A DNA stretch of 64,000 nt from Anaerotruncus massiliensis (ex Togo et al. 2026) (GCF_900199635.1 NZ_LT962687.1:2604541-2668540), one strand, 5' to 3'; shown: positions 32,773 through 40,919, numbered from the stretch's first letter. Notes: generated by a model from the letters alone, not told the origin. Translations and numbers: made by a program.

Positions 32773-33699
32773 GTGCAACCGATCTTTTGCCGGCTCCGGC
32801 GGCGCGCCCTGCGGCTCGCGCTGCTGCCGGCGGTTTTCCTCCTGCTGGCCGCCCTGTGCGCCCTGCCGGCGGACGCCGCGGCGCCCGCCGGAACCTATGT
32901 GCGCACCCCCGCCGCGCCCGGCACCGTCGTCCACGGCAACGCCAAGGCCGGCTTCGATGCCTCCAACGCCTCGCAGGGCTACATTATGGCCTGGTACGGC
33001 GGGTCCGCGGACAAGGTGAAGGTCCAGATCACGGGCGGCGGGAGCACCTATACCTACAACCTCAACACGGCGGGACGCAAGGAGGTGTTCCCGCTCACCA
33101 TGGGGGACGGGTCCTACACCGTGGCGGTCTACGAACGCGTGACCGGCAACCAGTACGCGCTCGCCTACAGCAAACAGATCTCCGTCAAGCTGGAAAGCGC
33201 CTTCCTGCCCTTCCTCTATCCCAACCAGTATGTGAACTTCTCCGCGTCGAGCCGGACGGTGAGCGTCGCCGGCACCCTCGCCGCCGACGCGGCGGATCAG
33301 CTCGGGGTCGTCACAAATATTTACAACTATGTCATCAGCCACATCACTTATGACAGTTACAAGGCGGCGAACGTCCAGTCGGGCTATCTGCCGTCGGTCG
33401 ACAGCACGCTGGCAGCCGGGACCGGCATCTGCTTCGACTACGCGGCGGTGATGGCCGCCATGCTCCGGTCCCAGCAGATCCCCACCCGGCTGGAGGTGGG
33501 GTACGTGTCGGGCGGGACCTACCACGCGTGGATCAGCACCTACATCGCCGAGGTGGGCTGGGTGGACGGCATCATCCAGTTCGACGGCAAGAGCTGGAAG
33601 CTGATGGACCCCACCTTCGCCTCCAACGGGGGAAGCAGCCCGGAGATTATGCAGTTCATCGGCAACGGGGCCAACTACCAGATGAAATACCGGTATTGA
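32773..33699 (+). CDS. Secreted transglutaminase-like cysteine protease-fold protein
   Basis: A 308-residue exported protein: basic signal peptide (ALRLALLPAVFLLLAALCALPADA), a beta-rich region, and a C-terminal transglutaminase-like core with the triad Cys in GTGICFDYAAVMAAMLRSQQ, His in YHAWISTYI and Asp in LMDPTFAS. The GTG at 32773 is chosen because AAAGGAGG lies nine bases upstream and the product then begins with a normal signal sequence. It is the first gene of the pilus-like operon, 19 bases before the PilC homologue, and may trim or crosslink surface proteins or peptidoglycan peptides. The exact reaction is unknown. Confidence 0.85.
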   Translation: MQPIFCRLRRRALRLALLPAVFLLLAALCALPADAAAPAGTYVRTPAAPGTVVHGNAKAGFDASNASQGYIMAWYGGSADKVKVQITGGGSTYTYNLNTAGRKEVFPLTMGDGSYTVAVYERVTGNQYALAYSKQISVKLESAFLPFLYPNQYVNFSASSRTVSVAGTLAADAADQLGVVTNIYNYVISHITYDSYKAANVQSGYLPSVDSTLAAGTGICFDYAAVMAAMLRSQQIPTRLEVGYVSGGTYHAWISTYIAEVGWVDGIIQFDGKSWKLMDPTFASNGGSSPEIMQFIGNGANYQMKYRY

Positions 33700-33718
33700 C
33701 AATATAAGGGGTGACGTC

Positions 33719-34786
33719 ATGGGCAACCAGAAAAACAGGCGGGCCGTCGAAACGCCGCTTTCCCCGCGGGAGCTTTCCGCCTTCTGCGCGCAGCTCGCGA
33801 TGCTCGTCCGCTCGGGGATCCCCGCGGCGGAGGCCATTTCGATCATGCGGGGAGACGCGGGCGGCGGCCCGGGCGGGGAGCTGCTCGCCGCGATCGGCGA
33901 GCGGCTGGAGGACCGCGCCGCGCTTGGCACCGCGCTGGCGGAGGCGGGGGTGTTCCCGCGCTACTTCGTCAGCATGGTGGAGATCGGGGAGAGGTCCGGC
34001 CGCCTTGACGAGGTGCTCGACGCGCTGTGCGCCTACTATGAGCGGGAGGAGTCGGTGTCGGAGGGCATCCGCAGCGCCGTCGCCTATCCGCTCGTCATGA
34101 TCGTCATGATGGCGCTCGTCGTCGGCGTGCTCGTCATCAAGGTCCTGCCCGTGTTCAGCGAGGTCTTCGTGGAGCTGGGCGGCGGGGCGTCGAGCTTTGC
34201 CGGACAGGTCATGCGCCTGGGCGCCGCCTCGGGGCGGATCGCCATCGCGCTGACCGCCGTCGTGCTGCTGCTGCTCGCCGCCTACCTTCTCATGCGCGCC
34301 TTCCCGGCGGGACGCGCCGCCCTCTCCCGGTGGAGCGCGGTCTTTCCGCTCACCCGCGGGATCTCGGCGCGCGTCGCCTCGGGCCGGTTCGCCTCCGCCA
34401 TGGCGATGATGCTTTCGAGCGGGCTCGATTCCGACCAGTCGCTCGACATGGCCGTCCGCCTCCTCGACGAGGGGCCGATGCGCCGCAGGGCGGAGCGCTG
34501 CCGCGAACTCGTCTCGGGCGGGGCCTCCTTTGCCGACGCGGTCAGCCAGGCGGGCATCTTCCCCGGCGTCTACGCGCGGATGGTGTCGGTCGGCTTTTCG
34601 ACCGGCTCCGCCGACACGGTGCTGCGCAAGCTCGCCTCCCGCTACGAGGAGGAGGTCGACGCGCGGGTCGCGCGGATGCTCTCTGTGCTCGAGCCCACCC
34701 TCGTCGCCATCCTCGCCGTCGTGGTGGGGATCATCCTGCTGTCGGTCATGCTGCCCCTGATGGGCGTCATGTCCTCGATCGGCTGA
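33719..34786 (+). CDS. Type IV pilus/type II secretion inner-membrane platform protein (PilC/GspF family)
   Basis: A 355-residue polytopic protein with two repeated GspF domains: LSAFCAQLAMLVRSGIPAAE and FVSMVEIGERSGRLDEVLDA in the first, then FASAMAMMLSSGLDSDQSLD and YARMVSVGFSTGSADTVLRK in the second. Three membrane helices are visible, the last being VAILAVVVGIILLSVMLPLM. It anchors pilin polymerisation and couples it to the cytoplasmic ATPase. It has an AGGGG ribosome site eight bases before the ATG. Confidence 0.93.
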   Translation: MGNQKNRRAVETPLSPRELSAFCAQLAMLVRSGIPAAEAISIMRGDAGGGPGGELLAAIGERLEDRAALGTALAEAGVFPRYFVSMVEIGERSGRLDEVLDALCAYYEREESVSEGIRSAVAYPLVMIVMMALVVGVLVIKVLPVFSEVFVELGGGASSFAGQVMRLGAASGRIAIALTAVVLLLLAAYLLMRAFPAGRAALSRWSAVFPLTRGISARVASGRFASAMAMMLSSGLDSDQSLDMAVRLLDEGPMRRRAERCRELVSGGASFADAVSQAGIFPGVYARMVSVGFSTGSADTVLRKLASRYEEEVDARVARMLSVLEPTLVAILAVVVGIILLSVMLPLMGVMSSIG

Positions 34787-34799
34787 CGGGAGGCGCGTG

Positions 34800-35126
34800 A
34801 TGAGACGCTTTGTTTCCAAACGCCGCCGTCCGCTCGCCGGGCTCCTGCTCCCGGCCGCCGCCACCCTGGTAATCATCGCGTTCGCCGCGTGGGGGGCCGA
34901 CTCCGTCTCGGAGGCGGCGCGGGAGGAACAGCTCGGCGCCGTCCGCCGTTCGGTGACCCGCGCGGCGGTCCACTGCTACGCCATCGAAGGGTCCTATCCC
35001 CCCAGCCTCGACTATCTTGAGGAGCACTACGGGCTCACGGTCGACAGGGCCCGCTATTCCATCCACTACCACTGCTTCGCATCCAACCTGATGCCGGAGA
35101 TCGACGTGATTCCCCTGACGAAATAA
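34800..35126 (+). CDS. Small membrane-anchored pseudopilus-locus protein
   Basis: A 108-residue protein with one N-terminal membrane helix (PLAGLLLPAAATLVIIAFAA) and an extracytoplasmic part with YAIEGSYPPSLDYLEEHYG, a phrase like the loop of pseudopilin G, and a conserved-looking C-terminal HCFASNLMPEIDVIPL. The ATG at 34800 has GGGAGG six bases ahead; the overlapping GTG at 34797 is less likely. It lacks a classical prepilin cleavage site. It is probably a minor pilin-like subunit; I do not recognise a named family. Confidence 0.7.
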   Translation: MRRFVSKRRRPLAGLLLPAAATLVIIAFAAWGADSVSEAAREEQLGAVRRSVTRAAVHCYAIEGSYPPSLDYLEEHYGLTVDRARYSIHYHCFASNLMPEIDVIPLTK

Positions 35127-35155
35127 ACCGGGACTTCACGGGAAGGGAGGCCGCC

Positions 35156-35653
35156 ATGAACATCCGTTTTCAGCCGCGCAGGCATGTGATCGACCTGCTG
35201 TTCACCCTCGCGCTCTTCTGTGTCTTCGCCGCCTCCGCCCTGCTTGTCGTGCTCATCGGCGCGGACGTCTACGAGTCCTCCGCCCGCGGCATGGACCGCA
35301 ATTTCGATCTTCAGACCTCCCTGCACTATGTCGCCGCGAAGGTCCGCCAGTGCGACGCGGCGGGCGCGGTGCACGCGGGGGAGCTGGGCGGCGCGCCCGC
35401 GCTCATAATCGAACAGGAGTTCGGCGGCGAGGTCTACCGCACCTATCTCTACGCGTGGGAGGGCAGCCTCTGCGAGCTCTTCACCGGCATGGACGACCCC
35501 TCCCCCGTCGACGGGACCCCCATCACGAAGGTGCCCGCCTTTGAGGTGGAGCAGGTGAACCCGCGCCTGCTGCGCGTCTCCTGCCCCGATGCGGACGGGC
35601 GGGACGCGCAGCTCTATCTCTCGCTGCGCAGCGGCAAGGAGGGTTCGGCATGA
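35156..35653 (+). CDS. DUF4860 protein
   Basis: A 165-residue protein with one N-terminal membrane helix (VIDLLFTLALFCVFAASALLVV) followed by an extracytoplasmic domain with DLQTSLHYVAAKVRQCD and a repeated charged beta pattern. I recognise it as DUF4860, a family found beside pilin-like genes in Clostridia. The N-terminus resembles a minor pilin. Its stop codon overlaps the next start (ATGA). Confidence 0.78.
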   Translation: MNIRFQPRRHVIDLLFTLALFCVFAASALLVVLIGADVYESSARGMDRNFDLQTSLHYVAAKVRQCDAAGAVHAGELGGAPALIIEQEFGGEVYRTYLYAWEGSLCELFTGMDDPSPVDGTPITKVPAFEVEQVNPRLLRVSCPDADGRDAQLYLSLRSGKEGSA

Positions 35654-36120
35654 GACAGCCCCGCACCCATTCTGGATCGAGCCTCTTTTTGATGGAGCTG
35701 ATCCTCGCGATCCTCTTTTTCTCGGTCGCAAGCGCGGTCTGCGTGCAGCTTTTCGCACGGGCGCACACGGCGAGCGAGCAGAGCGCCGCGCTCAACCGCG
35801 CGGTGCTGGCCGCCGAATCGGCCGCCGAGTCCTTCAAGGGCGCGGACGACCTCGACGAGGCGGTGCGGCTCATGGGCGTGCGCGCCGGGGATACGCCGGG
35901 CGTCCTGACCGCCTGGTACGACCGGGCGTGGAACCCCTGCGCCGAGCGGGACGCCCGCTACCGCCTAGACATCCTGATCCACGGGCCGGAGGGCGGCGGG
36001 TCCCTGCCCGGCAGGCCGGGCGGCCTGTGGGAGGCGGAAATCACCGTCGGCAGGACGGCGGACGGCGTTTTCGAAGAGCTTTACCGCCTGAGCGCGCGGC
36101 GGTATCAACCCGCCGCGTGA
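35650..36120 (+). CDS. Minor pilin-like protein
   Basis: A 156-residue protein whose N-terminus, SGSSLFLMELILAILFFSVA, looks like a type IV prepilin helix (hydrophobic with a Glu at the expected position after a short leader), though the residue before the presumed cleavage point is not the standard Gly. The rest is an extracytoplasmic domain with no clear catalytic motif. Coupled to the DUF4860 gene by a 4-base overlap with GGAGG ahead. Confidence 0.7.
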   Translation: MRQPRTHSGSSLFLMELILAILFFSVASAVCVQLFARAHTASEQSAALNRAVLAAESAAESFKGADDLDEAVRLMGVRAGDTPGVLTAWYDRAWNPCAERDARYRLDILIHGPEGGGSLPGRPGGLWEAEITVGRTADGVFEELYRLSARRYQPAA

Positions 36121-36150
36121 CGGCGGAATAGAATGAAAGGAGGGCGGCAA

Positions 36151-36594
36151 ATGAGCGGACGGCGCAAGACGGGAAGCGTCTTCATCGGCGTCTCCTCCCT
36201 GTTGGTCATCTTCATCGTGCTCTGCCTGACGACCTTTGCGGCCCTCTCCCTCACGTCGGCCAACGCCGACCTCAAGATGGCGCGCCGCGCGGCGCAGACG
36301 GTGTCCGAATATTACGCCGCCGACAGCCGGGCGGTCGAGCTGCTCGTCCAGGCCGACGCGGCCGTGGAGGCGAATCCCGCGCGGCCGCAGGCCGCGGGGG
36401 TCTCCTTCGAGCGCCGGGGCCGGGCGCTCGTCGCCTCCTATACCGTCCCCATCTCCGACGCGCAGGAGCTGCGCGTCGAGGTGCGTTACCCCGGCCCCGG
36501 GGGGGCGCGCCACGAAATCCTGCGGTGGCAGGCCGCCTCCGCCCGGGAGTGGCAGGGCGACGAGACCATCGAGCTGTGGGACGGCACCCTCTGA
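36151..36594 (+). CDS. Pilus-locus membrane protein
   Basis: A 147-residue protein with a short basic leader, a helix GSVFIGVSSLLVIFIVLCLTT and then AALSLTSANADLKMARRAAQ, a coiled segment seen in clostridial pseudopilus proteins. The ATG at 36151 is preferred over 36133 because AAAGGAGG lies seven bases upstream of it. No enzymatic motif is visible; it is probably a structural subunit of the same assembly. Confidence 0.65.
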   Translation: MSGRRKTGSVFIGVSSLLVIFIVLCLTTFAALSLTSANADLKMARRAAQTVSEYYAADSRAVELLVQADAAVEANPARPQAAGVSFERRGRALVASYTVPISDAQELRVEVRYPGPGGARHEILRWQAASAREWQGDETIELWDGTL

Positions 36595-36618
36595 ACCATT
36601 ACACCGGAGGTAATCCAA

Positions 36619-37686
36619 ATGGATATCCTGCATTTCCTTCAGGACGCGGTGGACCGCCGCGCTTCCGACATCTTCATCATTGCCGGGCTGCCGGTGACCT
36701 TCAAGGTCAACGGCCAGCTCCTGCGCGCCGACGGCGGACGGCTCACCCCCGCCGACTCCCAGGCCCTCATCCAGGGGGCCTACGCGCTCGCGGGCCGGGA
36801 GATCGCCATCGTCGAAGGCGGAGGCGACGACGACTTCTCCTTCGCGCTCCAGGGGGTGTCGCGCTTCCGGATCAGCGCATACAAACAACGCGGTTCGCTC
36901 GCCGCGGTCATCCGCGTCATCACCTTTGAGCTGCCCAACCCGCACGACCTTGGCATTCCAGACGGGGTGCTCTCCCTCGCGGAGATGCAAAAGGGACTCG
37001 TGCTCGTCACCGGCCCGGCCGGGTGCGGCAAATCGACGACGCTCGCCTGCGTGATCGACGCGATCAACAACTCCCGCAGCGCCCACGTCATCACGCTGGA
37101 GGACCCCATCGAGTTCCTCCACCGGCACAAGCATTCCATCGTCAGCCAGCGGGAGGTCGCGACCGACACCCAGAGCTATGTGACGGCGCTGCGCGCCGCG
37201 CTCCGCCAGTCGCCCGACGTCATCCTGCTCGGCGAGATGCGCGATCACGAGACGATCAGCGTCGCCATGACCGCCGCCGAAACGGGGCACCTCGTCCTGT
37301 CGACGCTGCACACGGTCGGCGCGGCCAACACGATCGACCGGGTCATCGACGTCTTCCCGCCCAACCAGCAGCAGCAGGTGCGCGTCCAGCTTTCGATGGT
37401 GCTGCGCGCGGTCGTCTCCCAGCAGCTTATCCCCACGGTGGACGGAGGGCTCGTCCCCGCGTTCGAGATCCTGCTCGCCAACGACGCGGTGCGCAACATG
37501 ATCCGCGAATCCAAGGTGCACCAGATCGGCGGAGTGATCTACTCCTCCTCCTCGCAGGGGATGTGCGACATGGACAGCAGCATCCTGCGGCTCTTCAGCG
37601 ACGGCGTGATCTCGCGGGAGAACGCGCTGCTCTACAGCACCAACCCCGACGCCCTCGCGCGCAAGCTCGGCGGGACCGGGCGCTGA
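36619..37686 (+). CDS. pilT: PilT-type pilus ATPase
   Basis: A 355-residue hexameric motor. Motifs: Walker A VTGPAGCGKSTT near residue 132, Asp box ITLEDPIEFLHRH, Walker B DVILLGEMRDHETI and His box AAETGHLVLSTLHTVGAANT, followed by RVIDVFPP. The N-terminal RRASDIFIIAGLPVTFKVNG is the usual PilT start. It is the last gene of the operon and the only ATPase here; no PilB and no major pilin gene are visible, so either they lie elsewhere or this single motor drives a minimal system. Confidence 0.93.
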   Translation: MDILHFLQDAVDRRASDIFIIAGLPVTFKVNGQLLRADGGRLTPADSQALIQGAYALAGREIAIVEGGGDDDFSFALQGVSRFRISAYKQRGSLAAVIRVITFELPNPHDLGIPDGVLSLAEMQKGLVLVTGPAGCGKSTTLACVIDAINNSRSAHVITLEDPIEFLHRHKHSIVSQREVATDTQSYVTALRAALRQSPDVILLGEMRDHETISVAMTAAETGHLVLSTLHTVGAANTIDRVIDVFPPNQQQQVRVQLSMVLRAVVSQQLIPTVDGGLVPAFEILLANDAVRNMIRESKVHQIGGVIYSSSSQGMCDMDSSILRLFSDGVISRENALLYSTNPDALARKLGGTGR

Positions 37687-37717
37687 CGCGCCCCGCCGTC
37701 CGGCAGGCTTTTTCCCG

Positions 37718-37747
37718 GCGGCCGTCCCAAAAGGGACGGCCGCTTTT
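37718..37747 (+). terminator. Intrinsic terminator after pilT
   Basis: GCGGCCGTCCC, loop AAAA, GGGACGGCCGC, then TTTT. Confidence 0.88.
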
Positions 37748-37768
37748 CCGCGCGCGAAAAGCGCGGGA

Positions 37769-37859
37769 CCGGGGCGGAAAACGGCGCCCTGCGGGCGCCC
37801 GTGCGAAGGACGCGTCCTTCGCGCGCGGGCGGCTGCGCCGCCCGGTTTTCCGCCCCCGG
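37769..37859. other. Cruciform-like structured sequence: outer stem with three hairpins
   Basis: CCGGGGCGGAAAAC (37769-37782) pairs with GTTTTCCGCCCCCGG (37845-37859) with one bulge. Inside lie three perfect hairpins: GGCGCCC/GGGCGCC, the 20-base palindrome at 37803-37822, and CGGGCGGC/GCCGCCCG. The organisation matches the repeat units at 3001-3556, although the sequence differs. No gene overlaps it. Structured RNA or a chromosomal palindromic element are both possible. Confidence 0.6.
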
Positions 37860-37902
37860 CGCGCGCCGGCCGGCGGCCTCGCAAAAAAAGGATCGCGTCC
37901 TA

Positions 37903-37930
37903 TTGACATTTGGCGGCGATGGGATATAAT
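37903..37930 (+). promoter_or_regulatory. Promoter of the metal-efflux operon
   Basis: TTGACA, a 16-base spacer, TATAAT: full consensus boxes. Confidence 0.9.
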
Positions 37931-37933
37931 AAA

Positions 37934-37955
37934 CATATGAACAATAGCTCATATG
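37934..37955. promoter_or_regulatory. ArsR/SmtB-type operator
   Basis: CATATGA and TCATATG are exact inverted copies 8 bases apart, right at the predicted transcription start and before the ArsR gene. Position and AT-rich form suit ArsR/SmtB repressors, which release DNA on binding metal. Confidence 0.75.
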
Positions 37956-37968
37956 AAAGGTGATTCGA

Positions 37969-38331
37969 ATGATAGACAAGGACGGCATGGAACGCTGCGA
38001 CTACATCCACGCGCATGAGGACATCGTAAACGCCGTCAACGCGCAGATGCCCGACGAGGAGATCCTCTACGACCTCGCCGAGCTCTTCAAGGTGTTCGGC
38101 GACTCCACCCGCATCAAGATCCTCTACGTGCTCTTTGAGTCGGAGATGTGCGTGTGCGATATCGCACAGCTTCTCAATATGAACCAGTCGGCGATCTCCC
38201 ACCAGCTGCGGGTGCTCAAGCAGTCCAAGCTGGTCAAATACCGCCGCGACGGCAAAACCGTATTCTATTCCCTGGCAGACGGGCATGTCCGCACCATCCT
38301 GGGGCAGGGCATGGAGCACGTCGCCGAATAA
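37969..38331 (+). CDS. ArsR/SmtB-family metal-responsive repressor
   Basis: A 120-residue winged helix protein: FKVFGDSTRIKILYVLFESE, then CVCDIAQLLNMNQSAISHQL and VLKQSKLVKYRRDGKTVFYS. The CVCD motif in the recognition-helix region is the metal-site signature of CadC/ArsR-type sensors for Cd, Pb or Zn, and a His/Asp-containing C-terminal helix (DGHVRTILGQGMEH) could add an alpha5-type zinc site. The ATG at 37969 has AAAGG eight bases ahead. It leads the operon with the HMA protein and P-type ATPase it presumably represses. Confidence 0.9.
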   Translation: MIDKDGMERCDYIHAHEDIVNAVNAQMPDEEILYDLAELFKVFGDSTRIKILYVLFESEMCVCDIAQLLNMNQSAISHQLRVLKQSKLVKYRRDGKTVFYSLADGHVRTILGQGMEHVAE

Positions 38332-38355
38332 ATCGACTGAACGGAGGAACCACCC

Positions 38356-38574
38356 ATGAAAAAGACTTTTCGCCTGCGCGACCTCGACTGCGCCAACTGC
38401 GCCGCCAAAATGGAAAACGCGATCAACAAGCTCGACGGCGTCCAGAGCGCAACGGTAAGCTTCATGACCCAGCGCCTCACGCTCGAGGCGGACGACGCGC
38501 GTTTCGACGAGGTGCTCAAGGAAGCGGTGCGCGTCTGCAGGAAGGTCGAGCCCGACTGCACCGTGCTCGTCTGA
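38356..38574 (+). CDS. Stand-alone heavy-metal-associated (HMA) protein
   Basis: A 72-residue ferredoxin-like metal carrier: FRLRDLDCANCAAKMENAIN has the CxxC pair at about residues 12-15. The Asp before the first Cys (DCANC) is the pattern of Zn/Cd/Pb-specific domains in CadA/ZntA pumps rather than Cu domains. The next gene is a pump lacking an N-terminal HMA domain, so this looks like that domain encoded as a separate protein. Confidence 0.9.
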   Translation: MKKTFRLRDLDCANCAAKMENAINKLDGVQSATVSFMTQRLTLEADDARFDEVLKEAVRVCRKVEPDCTVLV

Positions 38575-38618
38575 GTCCCCTCTCCGCCTTCCCAAATCTT
38601 TTTTTGGAGGTCCGCGCC

Positions 38619-40469
38619 ATGTCCAAAAAACAAAGACGGACCCTGGTCCGTCTGATCATCGGCGCGGCGGCCTTTGCCGCCGCGCTCCTCATCCCCCTCG
38701 GGGGCGTCTTCCGGCTCGCCCTCTTCCTCGTGCCCTACTTCGTCATCGGCGGCGACGTGTTGCTGCGCGCCCTGCGCAACATCGCGCACGGGCAGGTGTT
38801 CGACGAGAACTTCCTGATGGCGGTCGCCACGGTGGGCGCCTTCTGCGTGGGCGAATACCCCGAAGGGGTCGCCGTCATGCTCTTCTACCAGGTGGGCGAG
38901 CTCTTCCAGAGCTACGCGGTCGGGCGTTCGCGCCAGTCGATCTCCGCCCTGATGGACATCCGCCCCGACTACGCCAACGTCCGCCGGGAGGGCGAGCTCG
39001 TCCGGGTCGACCCCGAGGAGGTCTCCGTCGACGACCTGATCGTCGTGAAGCCGGGCGAACGGGTGCCGCTCGACGGCGTGATCGCCGAGGGCAGCTCCAC
39101 GCTGGACACCGCCGCGCTCACCGGCGAATCCCTCCCCCGCGACGCAGCGCCCGGCGACGCGGTCATCAGCGGCTGCATCAACCTGAGCGGCCTGCTCACC
39201 GTCCGCGTCTCCCGCGTCTACGGGGAATCGACCGTGGCCAAAATCCTCGACCTCGTCGAAAACGCGAGCAGCAAAAAGGCGAAGGCGGAAAACTTCATCA
39301 CCCGCTTCGCCCGCTGGTATACCCCCGCCGTCGTCATCGGCGCGGCGCTGCTCGCGGTCGTCCCGCCGCTCGTCACGGGCGGTCCCTTCCCGATGTGGAT
39401 TCACCGCGCGCTCATCTTCCTGGTCATCTCCTGCCCCTGCGCGCTCGTCATCTCGGTGCCGCTCTCCTTTTTCGGCGGCATCGGCGGGGCGTCCAAATGC
39501 GGCATCCTTGTCAAGGGCAGCAACTACCTCGAGGCGCTCGCCGGGACCGAAACGGTCGTCTTCGACAAGACCGGCACCCTCACCAAGGGTTCCTTCCGGG
39601 TCACGGCGGTGCATCCCGACGAGATCTCCGAGGACCGGCTGCTCGAGCTGGCGGCGCTCGCCGAGAGCTATTCAAGCCACCCGATCGCCCTTTCGCTGCG
39701 GGCCGCCTACGGGAAGGAGCCCGACGAAACCCGCGTCTCCGGCGTGGAGGAGGTCTCCGGCCGGGGCGTGAAGGCCACGGTCGACGGACGAAAGGTGTGC
39801 GCCGGCAACGGGAAGCTGATGGACGAGGCGGGCGCCGTGTGGCACGACTGCCACCTGTCCGGCACGACCGTCCACGTCGCGGTGGACGGGGAGTATGCGG
39901 GGCACATCGTGATCTCCGACGAGGTCAAGGAGGACGCCCGCGAGGCGGTCTCCGCCCTGCGCGAGGCGGGCGTGCGCAAAACGGTGATGCTCACCGGGGA
40001 CGCCGAGCCGGTCGCCGCCCAGGTGGCGAAGGAGCTCGGACTCGACGAGTACCACGCGGGCCTGCTCCCGGCCGACAAGGTCGACCGGATGGAGCGGCTG
40101 CTCGCGGAAAAATCCCCGCGCGGGGTGCTCGCCTTCGTGGGCGACGGTATCAACGACGCGCCCGTCCTCTCCCGCGCCGACATCGGCATCGCGATGGGCG
40201 GACTCGGCTCCGACGCGGCCATCGAGGCCGCCGACGTGGTCATCATGGACGACCGCCCCTCCAAGCTCGCTGCGGCGATCAAAATCTCCCGCAGGACGCT
40301 TGCCATCGTGCGGCAGAACATCGTCTTCGCGCTCGCCGTCAAGGCGCTTGTGCTTCTGCTCGGCGCGCTCGGCGACGCCAATATGTGGGAGGCCGTCTTT
40401 GCCGACGTGGGCGTTTCGGTGATCGCCATCCTCAACGCCACCCGCGCGCTGAACGTCAAAAACCTCTGA
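38619..40469 (+). CDS. P1B-type heavy-metal exporting ATPase (Zn/Cd/Pb type)
   Basis: A 616-residue pump with membrane helices, the translocation motif FLVISCPCALVISVPLSFFG, phosphorylation site VVFDKTGTLTKGSF, TGES-type actuator loop AALTGESLPRDA, HP motif YSSHPIALSL and hinge GDGINDAPVLSRADIGIAMG. The SPC-type CPC plus the preceding DxANC protein and a late VSVIAILNATRAL point to Zn/Cd/Pb export. It starts directly with membrane helices, so the usual N-terminal metal-binding domain is absent. GGAGG precedes the ATG. Confidence 0.93.
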   Translation: MSKKQRRTLVRLIIGAAAFAAALLIPLGGVFRLALFLVPYFVIGGDVLLRALRNIAHGQVFDENFLMAVATVGAFCVGEYPEGVAVMLFYQVGELFQSYAVGRSRQSISALMDIRPDYANVRREGELVRVDPEEVSVDDLIVVKPGERVPLDGVIAEGSSTLDTAALTGESLPRDAAPGDAVISGCINLSGLLTVRVSRVYGESTVAKILDLVENASSKKAKAENFITRFARWYTPAVVIGAALLAVVPPLVTGGPFPMWIHRALIFLVISCPCALVISVPLSFFGGIGGASKCGILVKGSNYLEALAGTETVVFDKTGTLTKGSFRVTAVHPDEISEDRLLELAALAESYSSHPIALSLRAAYGKEPDETRVSGVEEVSGRGVKATVDGRKVCAGNGKLMDEAGAVWHDCHLSGTTVHVAVDGEYAGHIVISDEVKEDAREAVSALREAGVRKTVMLTGDAEPVAAQVAKELGLDEYHAGLLPADKVDRMERLLAEKSPRGVLAFVGDGINDAPVLSRADIGIAMGGLGSDAAIEAADVVIMDDRPSKLAAAIKISRRTLAIVRQNIVFALAVKALVLLLGALGDANMWEAVFADVGVSVIAILNATRALNVKNL

Positions 40470-40487
40470 GCTTCCCCCTCCTGATTC

Positions 40488-40530
40488 AAAAGGGTCCGGC
40501 GCGGTTTTAAAAAACCGCGCCGGACCCTTT
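40488..40530. terminator. Bidirectional terminator after the metal pump
   Basis: A 20-bp stem from AAAGGGTCCGGCGCGGTTTT to its complement, with loop AA. Confidence 0.88.
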
Positions 40531-40607
40531 CGCGCGCCGCATGGGAATGAACCAAATCCCCCAAAAACGAATACCATGAAGTAATCATCGTTTTAGGAGG
40601 ATTTTTT

Positions 40608-40894
40608 ATGAATCATACCGCGGAACCCTTACACTTTTTCCTCGGAGCGAACACGCCGCAGGGGTTCGTTTCGCGTTTTGACCAGCTCGCCGACCCTGCG
40701 GGCGGGTGGCGTGAATTCGTCATAAAGGGCGGCCCCGGGACGGGGAAATCCACGCTGATGAAACGCGTCGCCGCAGCCGCCGAGGGCCGCTGCGAACAGA
40801 TCGAGCTGATCCACTGCTCCTCCGATGCGGACTCGCTCGACGGGGTCATCCTGCACGACGTCAAGACTTCGATTGCTGATGGTACCTCCCCCCA
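40608..40894 (+). pseudogene. N-terminal piece of a PRK06851-like P-loop ATPase, interrupted
   Basis: The first 95 complete codons of an ATPase gene: HFFLGANTPQGFVSRFDQLA, Walker A FVIKGGPGTGKSTLMKRV and QIELIHCSSDADSLDGVILH, ending ADGTSPH. The frame then runs on into foreign DNA and stops at 41339, with nonsense sequence. The missing 273 residues are found intact at 47904-48723; 287 + 820 bases give exactly 369 codons. A GGAGG ribosome site precedes the ATG. The truncated product retains only the P-loop, so the gene is presumably inactive unless the insertion excises. Confidence 0.9.
40891..40894. other. attL core of the serine-recombinase element
   Basis: CCCA shared with 47900-47903. On the left the flanking codons are GGT ACC TCC CCC CA (gene); on the right comes CGCGGGCGTTC (element). 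The crossover lies within a conserved Asp-Gly-Thr-x-Pro-His codon run of the target gene. Confidence 0.8.
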
Positions 40895-40919
40895 CGCGGG
40901 CGTTCCCAATATAATCAAT

